Origin: an uncultured Acetatifactor sp.
GTDB lineage: Bacteria > Bacillota > Clostridia > Lachnospirales > Lachnospiraceae
Direction: 5' to 3'
Length of the DNA stretch: 64,000 nucleotides
Assembly: GCA_947624245.1 (NCBI GenBank)
Contig: CANQJL010000001.1
Coordinates: 1 to 64,000 of the forward strand
Below the pieces are notes generated by a model. It was not told the DNA's origin, made no database searches, and worked only from the letters and a program-made list of their open reading frames with translations. The position numbers and the translations under genes are program-made. Of the stretch, positions 9,359-17,083 are shown piece after piece; within the stretch, counting starts at the first letter, position 1; each line of letters begins with the position of its first letter.

Positions 9359-9406
9359 ATATATGATTTTTATTTATCTGTACAGTGAATATCTTTGGTG
9401 ACTTCG

Positions 9407-9440
9407 CAGATGAGGTTTTTGTCCTTATCTGTATTTTTTT
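9407..9440 (+). terminator. Terminator hairpin inside the leader of the symporter gene (attenuator)
   Basis: CAGATGAGG (9407-9415) pairs with CCTTATCTG (9423-9431) as a 9-bp stem with one G-U pair, followed by TA and seven Ts. It lies between the promoter and the start codon, so it would stop transcription before the gene. The sequence TTATCTG also occurs upstream at 9374-9380 and could pair with the same CAGAT strand, giving an anti-terminator. No known riboswitch core is recognised in the roughly 42 nt before it. Confidence 0.6.
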
Positions 9441-9480
9441 AGAAGATTACCGGAGCATTCTGTCAAGGGGAGGAAAAATA

Positions 9481-10974
9481 ATGTTAGAAATCGTCACAAA
9501 AGTCAACGACTTCGTCAACGGCATCGTCTGGGGCTGGCCGGCTCTGATCCTGCTTTCCTTTGTGGGCGTGCTGATGACTTGTCTGACAAAGTTCTTCCAG
9601 ATCAGCCATATCGGCCACTGGATCAAGATGACCGTGGGAGCCATGTTCAGTGATAAGCATGTGACGGGCCACACCAAGGACAAATCCATCTCCCAGTTTC
9701 AATCCCTGTGCACCGCTCTGGCGGCTACCGTGGGCACCGGCAATATCGTCGGTGTTGCGGGCGCTATCATGGTGGGCGGTCCCGGCGCCGTATTCTGGAT
9801 GTGGCTGATTGCATTCTTCGGTATGATGACCAACTTTTCGGAGAATGTGCTGGGTATCTACTACCGCAGAAAAAATTCCGCCGGCGAGTGGTCCGGCGGC
9901 GCCATGTATTATCTGAGAGACGGCCTTGGCAGCAAGAAGCATTGCAAGACGATCGGTAAAGTTCTGGCCATTTTGTTTTCGATTTTCTGTTTCCTTGCCT
10001 CTTTCGGCATCGGCAATATGACTCAGGTAAATTCCATCTCCGGCAACATGTACTCCGTGTTCGGCGTTCCTACCTGGGTGACCGGTATCGTGATACTGAT
10101 TCTGGGCGGTCTGGTGATCGTGGGAGGACTTAAGCGCATCGCCTCCGTCACCGAGAAGATCGTTCCTTTCATGGTCGTACTCTACATCGTGGGCAGCATC
10201 GTCATTCTGATCACGAACATCTCCCATGTGGGCGCGGTGTTTGGCGCCATCTTCCGCGGCGCTTTCGCGCTGAAGGCCGCAGGCGGCGGTGTGGTCGGTT
10301 ACGGCATCAAGCTTGCCATCGAGCAGGGTATGAAGAGGGGCGTGTTCTCCAATGAGGCCGGCCTTGGCTCCTCCGTTATGGTACACTCCAACTCCAACGT
10401 CAGCGAGCCTGTGCGTCAGGGTATGTGGGGAATTTTCGAGGTGTTTGCGGACACGATCATCGTCTGCACCCTGACTGCCTTTTCCGTGCTGTCTTCCGGA
10501 CTGATCGATCTGGAGACCGGCATTGCGCAGACCACCTACAACGGCATCGAACTGACAAAGGCCAATATCGTTTCCACCGTGTTCTCCATGCACTTCGGAC
10601 AGATCGGCGCGGCCTTCGTGGCCATCGCCGTCATGCTCTTTGCCTTTTCCACCACTCTGGGCTGGAGCCACTACGGCACCAAGGCCTGTGAGTTCCTGTT
10701 CGGCGAGAAGTTCACCATAGTCTACCGCGTGATCTTCGTGCTGGCCATTTTCGGCGGCGCCGTGATGGGCGACAATCTGGCATGGGAGCTTGCCGATACC
10801 TTCAACGGCATGATGATGATTCCCAACCTGATCGGCGTGCTGGTGCTGTCGCCTCAGGTATTCCGGATCACCAAGAACTATGTCGACCGCGTGTTGAAGG
10901 GCAAGAACGAAAAACCCATGCTCTCTGCGATACCTGAGATTCAGGCGGAACAGGAAAAGAAATTAAGCGCATAG
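9481..10974 (+). CDS. Sodium:alanine/glycine symporter (AGCS family)
   Basis: A 497-aa inner-membrane transporter of the AGCS family, which couples amino-acid uptake (alanine, glycine) to sodium. The family hallmarks are present: CTALAATVGTGNIVGVAGAI near the N-terminus, GPGAVFWMW, the GMKRGVFSNEAGLGS motif and a C-terminal LAWELADTFNG. About ten hydrophobic segments can be traced. The ATG at 9481 follows a strong AGGGGAGG; the frame stays open upstream to 9385, but that part is leader RNA containing the attenuator. A terminator follows the gene. Regulation by premature termination is suggested by the leader. Confidence 0.94.
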   Translation: MLEIVTKVNDFVNGIVWGWPALILLSFVGVLMTCLTKFFQISHIGHWIKMTVGAMFSDKHVTGHTKDKSISQFQSLCTALAATVGTGNIVGVAGAIMVGGPGAVFWMWLIAFFGMMTNFSENVLGIYYRRKNSAGEWSGGAMYYLRDGLGSKKHCKTIGKVLAILFSIFCFLASFGIGNMTQVNSISGNMYSVFGVPTWVTGIVILILGGLVIVGGLKRIASVTEKIVPFMVVLYIVGSIVILITNISHVGAVFGAIFRGAFALKAAGGGVVGYGIKLAIEQGMKRGVFSNEAGLGSSVMVHSNSNVSEPVRQGMWGIFEVFADTIIVCTLTAFSVLSSGLIDLETGIAQTTYNGIELTKANIVSTVFSMHFGQIGAAFVAIAVMLFAFSTTLGWSHYGTKACEFLFGEKFTIVYRVIFVLAIFGGAVMGDNLAWELADTFNGMMMIPNLIGVLVLSPQVFRITKNYVDRVLKGKNEKPMLSAIPEIQAEQEKKLSA

Positions 10975-11011
10975 ATCACGACTACGAATCGGCTGCAGAG
11001 ATTGCGAAGAA

Positions 11012-11050
11012 AAGAGGTCCGCCGCACACACGCGGTAGACCTCTTATTTT
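11012..11050. terminator. Terminator between convergent symporter and metal ATPase genes
   Basis: AAGAGGTC (11012-11019) pairs with GACCTCTT (11038-11045), and an inner CCGC/GCGG extends the stem. TATTTTTCT follows on the plus strand, with A-rich sequence on the other side. It serves the symporter gene and perhaps both. Confidence 0.8.
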
Positions 11051-11066
11051 TCTCGCCAATCCACTT

Positions 11067-12974
11067 TTACGCAGGCCGCAGTCGTTTCACTTTCAGACAC
11101 CGCACAGCGTTCAGCACCGCAAGCACCATGACCCCTACGTCCGCAAAGATGGCAAGCCACATGTTGGCGATTCCCAACGCTCCCAGGATCAGACATGCCG
11201 CCTTTACCGCCAGCGCGAACACGATATTCTCGTAAACGATGCGGAGGCATTTGCGGGATATCCGCATCGCCAGCACCAGCTTCATAGGATCGTCGTCCAT
11301 CAGGACAATATCGGCCGCCTCAATGGCCGCATCAGACCCCAGCGCTCCCATTGCCACTCCGATATCGGCCCGGGACAGCACAGGGGCGTCGTTGATCCCG
11401 TCCCCCACAAAGACCAGATTTTCCCTCGGAGATTTTTCCGCCAGGAGCTTTTCCACCGCCTCCACCTTGTCTGCGGGCAAGAGTTCACTCTTCACGTCAT
11501 CGATGCCAAGGACCTTGGCCACATGCTCCGCCACCTGCCGGCTGTCTCCGGTAAGCATCACCGTCTTTTTTACGCCGGAGTCTTTCAGCGCACGGACCGC
11601 CTGTGCCGCCTGCTCCTTCACCACATCGTTTATCAGGATATATCCCGCGTATCTGCCGTCAACGGCCACATGGACCACGGTGCCGGTCTCCGTATCCTCC
11701 GCATAGGCAATCCCCAGTTTCCGCATCAGCTTGTCGTTGCCGGCTGCCACCGAAACGCCGTCCACCGTAGCAATGACGCCGTGGCCGCCGATTTCCTCCA
11801 CATTTGTCACTCTCTCCGCGCCGATCTCCTGCCCGTAGGCTTCCTTCAGGCTCTTGCTGATGGGATGGGTGGAATAGCTCTCGGCGCAGGCCGCATACTC
11901 TAAAAGCCGCTGTTCGGACCCTTCCGAAGGATAGATCCCCGTCACCTGAAACACGCCCTTTGTCAGCGTTCCTGTCTTGTCAAAGACCACATATCCGGTC
12001 CTCGCCAAAGCCTCCAAATAGTTGGAGCCCTTCACCAGAATGCCGCTTGCAGACGCGCCGCCGATGCCCCCGAAAAAGCTGAGGGGTATCGAGATCACCA
12101 GCGCGCAGGGACAGCTGATCACAAGGAAGGTCAGCGCGCGAATCACCCAGACGCTCCAATTGGCCTGATGATTCAGGAGCAGACCGGCCACCGACGGGAT
12201 AACGGCCAGCGCCAGCGCGCTGTAGCATACCGCCGGCGTATAGTAATGGGCGAATCTGGTGATGAAATTCTCGGTCCGAGCTTTCTTCATACCGGAGTTC
12301 TCCACCAGCTCCAATATCTTCGATACGGTGGACTCCCCGAATTCCTTCGTTGTCCGGATCTTCAAAAGGCCTGTAAGGTTCACGCAGCCGCTGATGACCG
12401 CGTCTCCCTCTCCGGCTTCCCGCGGTACGCTCTCCCCGGTCAGTGCGCCGGTATTCAGCGTGGACGTTCCCTCCGTCACGATGCCGTCGATGGGAATCTT
12501 CTCCCCGGGACGCACCACAATGACCGTTCCGATCTCCACCTCGTCCGGATCCGTCTGCTCCAGACTGCCGTCCTCCTGCTCCACGTTGGCGTAATCCGGC
12601 CGGATATCCATGAGCGCGGTAATGTTCCTGCGGCTCTTTCCCACCGCCACGGATTGAAAGAGTTCACCGATCTGATAGAAAAGCATTACCGCCACACCCT
12701 CGGAGAACTCGCCCTCCTGCCCGTGGGCCTCGTTGTAGACGCCCAGCAGCATGGCTCCCACCGTAGCCACCGCCATCAGAAAGTTCTCGTCGAACACTTC
12801 CCCGTGAGCGATCCCCAGAGCCGCTTTCCGCAAAATGTCATAGCCGATGACAAGGTAAGGAATCAAATACAGCGCGAACCGCAGATACCCTTCCGCCGGC
12901 ACAAAGTGCAGCGCCGCCATAAGAAGCGCCGCGATAATGATCCGATATAGGACTTTTTTCTGTTTCTTTGTCAT
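11067..12974 (-). CDS. Zn/Cd/Pb-exporting P1B-type ATPase
   Basis: A 635-aa heavy-metal efflux pump. Motifs: TGES 179-182 (actuator), CPC 288-290 followed by x4-S-x-P in the membrane, the phosphorylated Asp332 in DKTGTLTKG, HP 370-371 and GDGINDAP. Lys in NIVFALAVKAA and Asp in FADVGVM of the last helices match the P1B-2 (ZntA/CadA) class selective for Zn2+, Cd2+ and Pb2+ rather than copper. It lacks the N-terminal HMA domain usual in the family; a separate HMA protein is encoded 47 bp upstream. A GGGGGAGA ribosome site precedes the ATG. It is inferred to be induced by metal through the operator upstream of the HMA gene. Confidence 0.94.
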   Translation of the reverse strand: MTKKQKKVLYRIIIAALLMAALHFVPAEGYLRFALYLIPYLVIGYDILRKAALGIAHGEVFDENFLMAVATVGAMLLGVYNEAHGQEGEFSEGVAVMLFYQIGELFQSVAVGKSRRNITALMDIRPDYANVEQEDGSLEQTDPDEVEIGTVIVVRPGEKIPIDGIVTEGTSTLNTGALTGESVPREAGEGDAVISGCVNLTGLLKIRTTKEFGESTVSKILELVENSGMKKARTENFITRFAHYYTPAVCYSALALAVIPSVAGLLLNHQANWSVWVIRALTFLVISCPCALVISIPLSFFGGIGGASASGILVKGSNYLEALARTGYVVFDKTGTLTKGVFQVTGIYPSEGSEQRLLEYAACAESYSTHPISKSLKEAYGQEIGAERVTNVEEIGGHGVIATVDGVSVAAGNDKLMRKLGIAYAEDTETGTVVHVAVDGRYAGYILINDVVKEQAAQAVRALKDSGVKKTVMLTGDSRQVAEHVAKVLGIDDVKSELLPADKVEAVEKLLAEKSPRENLVFVGDGINDAPVLSRADIGVAMGALGSDAAIEAADIVLMDDDPMKLVLAMRISRKCLRIVYENIVFALAVKAACLILGALGIANMWLAIFADVGVMVLAVLNAVRCLKVKRLRPA

Positions 12975-13021
12975 AACCGTCTCTCCCCCGCACTACTGCA
13001 GACCATACAGCTGAAAAACAT

Positions 13022-13243
13022 TTAATCCAAATAGATCTCGCAGTCACTCTCCACCTTCTTGCAGGCCTTCCGCACCGCCTGCATAACGCTTTCAGCGTCG
13101 GCGCCTTCCGCAAATTCCACCTTCATCTTCTGGGCCATAAAGCTGACTGCAGCTTCCTGTACGCCGTCCACCTTTTTGGCGGCCTCCTCCATCTTCAGCG
13201 CGCAGTTGGCGCAGTCCACTTCAATCCTGTAAGTCTTCTTCAT
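13022..13243 (-). CDS. Stand-alone heavy-metal-associated (HMA) domain protein
   Basis: A 73-aa protein with the ferredoxin-like HMA fold. The metal site is VDCANCA with Cys11 and Cys14; an Asp just before the first Cys is typical of Zn/Cd rather than Cu HMA domains. It is the first gene of the operon, with AAGGAGG before the ATG, followed by the P-type ATPase that lacks such a domain. The natural reading is a metallochaperone or detached regulatory domain that hands metal to the pump. Confidence 0.9.
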   Translation of the reverse strand: MKKTYRIEVDCANCALKMEEAAKKVDGVQEAAVSFMAQKMKVEFAEGADAESVMQAVRKACKKVESDCEIYLD

Positions 13244-13337
13244 TGTCTCGTCCTCCTTCTATTTACAGCTTGCTTTTCAATTTAAGGCCTTCGTTTTCCA
13301 TTTACAATTTTTTCCAATAGAAAACAGCGGCTTGTTT

Positions 13338-13359
13338 CATATGAACGATTGTTCATATG
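13338..13359. promoter_or_regulatory. Palindromic operator, ArsR/SmtB type
   Basis: CATATGAAC, a 4-nt spacer, then GTTCATATG: a perfect 9-4-9 inverted repeat matching the general form of metal-sensing ArsR/SmtB repressor sites (TATGAAC...GTTCATA). It overlaps the predicted transcription start of the HMA-ATPase operon, a classic repressor position. No ArsR gene lies in the window. Confidence 0.75.
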
Positions 13360-13362
13360 TTA

Positions 13363-13390
13363 ATGATAACATACTTCCCGGAAATGTCAA
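13363..13390 (-). promoter_or_regulatory. sigma-A promoter of the HMA-ATPase operon
   Basis: Minus strand TTGACA (13385-13390), a 16-nt spacer and TATCAT (13363-13368), directly upstream of the palindrome. Confidence 0.75.
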
Positions 13391-13411
13391 CTGTTTTTTT
13401 ACACTATAAAA

Positions 13412-13440
13412 GACCGCCCACGGCAAAGCCGTGAACGGTC
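13412..13440 (-). terminator. Terminator after the clpX-like gene
   Basis: GACCG..CCACGGC and GCCGTG..CGGTC pair around an AAA loop; on the minus strand TTTTATAG follows. It lies 20 bp after the clpX-like stop. Confidence 0.65.
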
Positions 13441-13460
13441 CTGCAAACTTATCCTATCCG

Positions 13461-15008
13461 TCAATCGTCCTTGCCCGCATCGTCTGCGGGAATTTCCTTC
13501 AGCTCCTCCATCTGCCCCAGGTGCTGACTGCTGCGAATGTCAATAATAGGACCTCCCGTGCCCCTGATGTAATCTCCGGTGATGGTCACCCTGCCGATAT
13601 TGTCATCCTTGGGAATCTCATACATGATATCCAGCATAAATTCCTCGATGATGGAGCGCAGCGCTCTCGCGCCGGTATCCCGCTCCATGGCCTTCTCGGC
13701 GATGGCCTCCAGCGCATCGTCGGAGAACTCCAGCTTCACCTCGTCCAGCTCCAGCAGCTTCTGATACTGCTTCAGGATAGCGTTCCTAGGCTCCTTCAGT
13801 ATCTTGACCATCATTTCCTGATTCAGTCCCTCCAGCGTAAATATCACGGGAAGACGACCGATGAACTCGGGAATCATTCCGAATTTCCGGATATCCTCCA
13901 CCGTCACTTTGGAGAGGATATTTTTATCCTTGTCATACTTGTCCCGAAGCTCCGAGTTAAAGCCGATAGACGCGGATTTGCTCAGACGCTCCTTGATGAT
14001 CTCCTCCAGGTCCGGAAAGGCGCCGCCACAGATAAAGAGAATATTGCGGGTGTTTACCGTGGCAAGCGGCACCATGGCATTCTTGCTGTTGGCGCCCACA
14101 GGCACCTCCACCTCCGCACCCTCCAAGAGCTTCAGCATACCCTGCTGAACGCTCTCGCCGCTCACGTCCCGGGTGCTGGTATTTTTCTTCTTGGCGATCT
14201 TGTCGATCTCATCGATGAAAATGATGCCCTGCTCCGCCTTCTCCACATCGTTGTCCGCAGCGGCCAGAAGCTTGGATACCACGGATTCGATGTCGTCTCC
14301 GATGTAGCCCGCCTCCGTCAGCGAGGTGGCGTCGGCTATCGCCAGGGGAACGTCCAAAAGTCTTGCGAGCGTCTTTACCAGATAGGTCTTGCCGCAGCCG
14401 GTGGGACCGATCATCAGCATATTGGACTTCTCGATCTCGATATTGTCCATGGAGCCGGTAGCCACGCGCTTATAGTGGTTGTATACCGCCACGGAAATGA
14501 CCTTTTTGGCGTGCTCCTGTCCCACCACGTACTCGTCCAGACTGGCCTTGATCTTATGGGGCGCAGGAATGTTGCGAATATTGAGCGCCGGCTCCTGCCC
14601 CTCCTTTTTCTTCTTCTTTTTCAGCTTCTGCTTGTTGGGGATTCCGCCGTCGCCCTGCAGATCGGCCAGATTCACAAAACTGATATTGGGAAAGCCCCCC
14701 TGTCTGGTAAGCTGATCCAGTTCGTTCTGCAGATTGGGATTGTTCAGCATTCCCTGATAGTCGAACTGGCTCACCGTCTCCATGGTCTTGTGCATACAGT
14801 CGTTGCAGACGCAGATATTGTTGGGCAGCTTGAACATCTTTCCCGCCTTGCTCTCCGGTCTGCGGCAGATAAAGCACACATCTTCATACTCCGCATTGTC
14901 GCTCTTGCCCGCCTTCTGCGTGTTGGAGGCGTCCGGATGTCCTTCCGTCAGGTCGGTATCCTTTTCCTCTATCTCCGTTTCTTTCCAATCATCATGCTTG
15001 TCAGACAT
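13461..15008 (-). CDS. Divergent ClpX-like AAA+ unfoldase with acidic extension
   Basis: ClpX unfolds proteins and feeds them to ClpP. This 515-aa protein is about 95 residues longer than usual. Residues 1-40 are an acidic extension; a zinc finger follows with Cys45, Cys48, Cys68 and Cys71. Residues 76-145 form a linker ending in a lysine run. The AAA+ part has Walker A GPTGCGKT (201-208), pore loop GYIGDD (234-239), Walker B IIFIDEID (262-269) and an IGF loop (348-350) for ClpP docking. No clpP or tig gene adjoins it. It is therefore likely a second, specialised ClpX rather than the housekeeping copy. It has its own promoter and terminator. Confidence 0.85.
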   Translation of the reverse strand: MSDKHDDWKETEIEEKDTDLTEGHPDASNTQKAGKSDNAEYEDVCFICRRPESKAGKMFKLPNNICVCNDCMHKTMETVSQFDYQGMLNNPNLQNELDQLTRQGGFPNISFVNLADLQGDGGIPNKQKLKKKKKKEGQEPALNIRNIPAPHKIKASLDEYVVGQEHAKKVISVAVYNHYKRVATGSMDNIEIEKSNMLMIGPTGCGKTYLVKTLARLLDVPLAIADATSLTEAGYIGDDIESVVSKLLAAADNDVEKAEQGIIFIDEIDKIAKKKNTSTRDVSGESVQQGMLKLLEGAEVEVPVGANSKNAMVPLATVNTRNILFICGGAFPDLEEIIKERLSKSASIGFNSELRDKYDKDKNILSKVTVEDIRKFGMIPEFIGRLPVIFTLEGLNQEMMVKILKEPRNAILKQYQKLLELDEVKLEFSDDALEAIAEKAMERDTGARALRSIIEEFMLDIMYEIPKDDNIGRVTITGDYIRGTGGPIIDIRSSQHLGQMEELKEIPADDAGKDD

Positions 15009-15055
15009 ACTTTCTCACTCCCGCGCTGTGCCGTGATTTCTTCTTCCACAACAAA

Positions 15056-15084
15056 ATTATACTGGAAAACGGCTGCATATACAA
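15056..15084 (-). promoter_or_regulatory. Promoter of the clpX-like gene
   Basis: Minus strand TTGTAT (15079-15084), a 17-nt spacer and TATAAT (15056-15061); good -10, weak -35. Confidence 0.6.
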
Positions 15085-15087
15085 GCA

Positions 15088-15120
15088 AAAATCTCCCATG
15101 AAAGTGTCATGGGAGATTTT
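15088..15120. terminator. Strong terminator after the small membrane protein gene
   Basis: A perfect 14-bp stem, AAAATCTCCCATGA and TCATGGGAGATTTT, with a 5-nt loop. T-rich sequence lies beyond both sides, so it may work in both directions. Confidence 0.85.
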
Positions 15121-15160
15121 ATGTTGCACAGCTTTTACTGTCTTTGACGGGGCCTCGTTT

Positions 15161-15568
15161 TTATTTGCCTACCAGCTTGTTCATGCCGGGGATAAAGGCA
15201 TTGATCTTTTTAAATGCCATACCGCCTAAAACAAGGAACACACAGGCCTCCAAAATATTGATGCCCTTTGTAAAGACAGCGATGAGCTTGGAAATGATGG
15301 AGTAGTTGAAGGTATGACCGATTACATTCAACATGGAATCGATCCATGCGCACAGATTCGGCAAAAGATCGATCACTCTCAGCAGAACGTCAAATCCCAG
15401 TGCAAGAACGATCGCCTGTACACATGTCTTCTTCAGCCACTCGTCCTCCTCACACAACAGCACATAGCCCGCAAACAGGATCGCCGCAGCGTAACCGCCG
15501 AAATATGTCAGAAAATACGCTGCCGCACCTAACAATACTACAGAAACACCTGATTTCGCTTTTTCCAT
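15161..15568 (-). CDS. Small membrane protein of unknown function
   Basis: A 135-aa protein with three or four hydrophobic segments (about 8-38, 48-70 and 97-117) and an acidic CEEDEW turn after the first. I do not recognise the family. Its own promoter, a GGAAGGAGAG ribosome site and a strong terminator show that it is a real, monocistronic gene. It lies between the ClpX-like and HtrA genes, which hints at envelope quality control, but nothing in the sequence proves this. Confidence 0.75.
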   Translation of the reverse strand: MEKAKSGVSVVLLGAAAYFLTYFGGYAAAILFAGYVLLCEEDEWLKKTCVQAIVLALGFDVLLRVIDLLPNLCAWIDSMLNVIGHTFNYSIISKLIAVFTKGINILEACVFLVLGGMAFKKINAFIPGMNKLVGK

Positions 15569-15623
15569 GTCTCTCTCCTTCCGAATATGAAATCACTGGA
15601 TCAACAATATACTCTTGTTATTG

Positions 15624-15651
15624 ATTATAGTGATTCCTGCGGAAAAGTCAA
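15624..15651 (-). promoter_or_regulatory. sigma-A promoter of the small membrane protein gene
   Basis: Minus strand TTGACT (15646-15651), a 16-nt spacer and TATAAT (15624-15629). Confidence 0.75.
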
Positions 15652-15695
15652 CCTAAAACACGAACAGATCCACATCTGCAGAATTCAGCGCATCG

Positions 15696-16970
15696 TTACG
15701 GCCTGCGTCCCAAAACGATCTCCAGCTCGACGGTCTCGTAATCGCCATGGACCATGCGCATGACTTCGATTCCCACGGTCTCGCCGTTCTCGTAGTACTC
15801 TAAAGCCTTCTGAAGGTCTTCGGCGGAGGTGATCTTCTGTCCGTCAAAGTCCACGATGACATCTCCTTTTTCAATGCCTGCAGTCTCGGCGGGAGAACCG
15901 CTCTCCACCTCATATACGAAAGCGCCCACCGGCATATTGTACATCTGTGCCGTCTGCTGGGTGACATTCTTCAGAGATACTCCCAGATAGCCCCTCATAT
16001 CCTCATCTACCTTGGCGCTTCTGGTCTGGCGCTCCATCAGATCTGCGATAATGGGACTTGCGGACGTGATGGGAATGGCGTACCCCATACCCTCCACCAG
16101 CGAACCGCCGATCTTACTGGAATTGATTCCCACGACCTCGCCCTGCAGGTTCAACAGAGCTCCTCCGGAATTTCCCGGATTGATGGCCGCATCTGTCTGA
16201 ATGTAGGTTCCCTTGCTCCCGTCGTCGAAGGTCAGCTCTCTGGCAAGGGCGCTCACCATGCCGCCGGACACGGACTGGCCGTAACCCAGAGCATTTCCGA
16301 TGGCAATCACCGGCTCGCCCAGCTGCAACTTGTCGCTGTCGCCCAGCGTGGCAACGGCAATGGCGTCCCTTGTGGCATCCGACAGCTCGTCAAGCGGCAC
16401 GGCAACCACTGCAAGATCCATCTCCCTGTCCTGTCCCTTGACGACAGCCTCCGCCTCGTTCCCGTCAATGAAGGTGACCTCAAGATTGTCGTTTCCGTCT
16501 ACCACATGGTTATTCGTCACGATCAAAAGCTCCGTTTCGTTCTCCGAAACAATGATGCCGGATCCGCTGGACTCGCCGGGCTCACTGTATCTCTCGCCCC
16601 AGAACGTCATGCCGGTATCGGTATAATTGTTCACAATGGATACCATCGCCGGCATCACTTCCTGAACCATATCGGATACGTCGGACTGCACATATGTGAT
16701 CTGGGTCACATCGGCCGTCCCATTGTCTCCGGTCGGAGTACCGTCCTCCGGCTCCGATTCAGCCGGATCTTTCTGTCTGGTCTCCTCTATGCGGCTTTCG
16801 TTCTGCCGCTCAAGAAATCTTGCGCCGAACCGGACGGTATAGAAGCCCAGTCCCGCGAACAGCCCAAAGCACAGCCCCAGACTGATGCTGACGACAATTT
16901 TGGCAAAAATGTGGCTTTTCTTTTTTTGCGGTGCCCTTTCCGGGTAAATTTCTTTTTCATTTTCGTTCAT
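15696..16970 (-). CDS. HtrA/DegP-type membrane-anchored serine protease
   Basis: A 424-aa envelope protease that degrades or refolds damaged exported proteins. One membrane anchor lies at about 22-45, followed by a low-complexity linker (55-95). The trypsin-like domain has His155 in TNNHVVDG, Asp185 in DREMDLAVV and Ser268 in NPGNSGGAL. A C-terminal PDZ domain (about 325-424) follows and begins with GYLGVSL. The ATG at 16970 is chosen because AAGAGG stands 8 nt upstream and it gives the usual MNENEKE start; the frame extends 8 codons further. Monocistronic. Which HtrA paralogue it is cannot be told. Confidence 0.93.
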   Translation of the reverse strand: MNENEKEIYPERAPQKKKSHIFAKIVVSISLGLCFGLFAGLGFYTVRFGARFLERQNESRIEETRQKDPAESEPEDGTPTGDNGTADVTQITYVQSDVSDMVQEVMPAMVSIVNNYTDTGMTFWGERYSEPGESSGSGIIVSENETELLIVTNNHVVDGNDNLEVTFIDGNEAEAVVKGQDREMDLAVVAVPLDELSDATRDAIAVATLGDSDKLQLGEPVIAIGNALGYGQSVSGGMVSALARELTFDDGSKGTYIQTDAAINPGNSGGALLNLQGEVVGINSSKIGGSLVEGMGYAIPITSASPIIADLMERQTRSAKVDEDMRGYLGVSLKNVTQQTAQMYNMPVGAFVYEVESGSPAETAGIEKGDVIVDFDGQKITSAEDLQKALEYYENGETVGIEVMRMVHGDYETVELEIVLGRRP

Positions 16971-17016
16971 ACAGATGACCTCTTTTCCCCGCAAGATGAA
17001 CTCTTGCCTTTATCTT

Positions 17017-17044
17017 TTTTTAGTCTATCCCGCATTTGTGACAA
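17017..17044 (-). promoter_or_regulatory. Possible promoter of the htrA-like gene
   Basis: Minus strand TTGTCA (17039-17044), a 16-nt spacer and TAAAAA (17017-17022). Moderate match only. Confidence 0.4.
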
Positions 17045-17083
17045 AATTGTGTCCCATTTATGAAAGAACTATGAAAACCTCCG

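Noticed and set aside
13431..15101. 556-aa open frame opposite the clpX-like gene
   Set aside because: It mirrors codon bias of the real minus-strand gene, which has clear AAA+ motifs; the antisense product has none.
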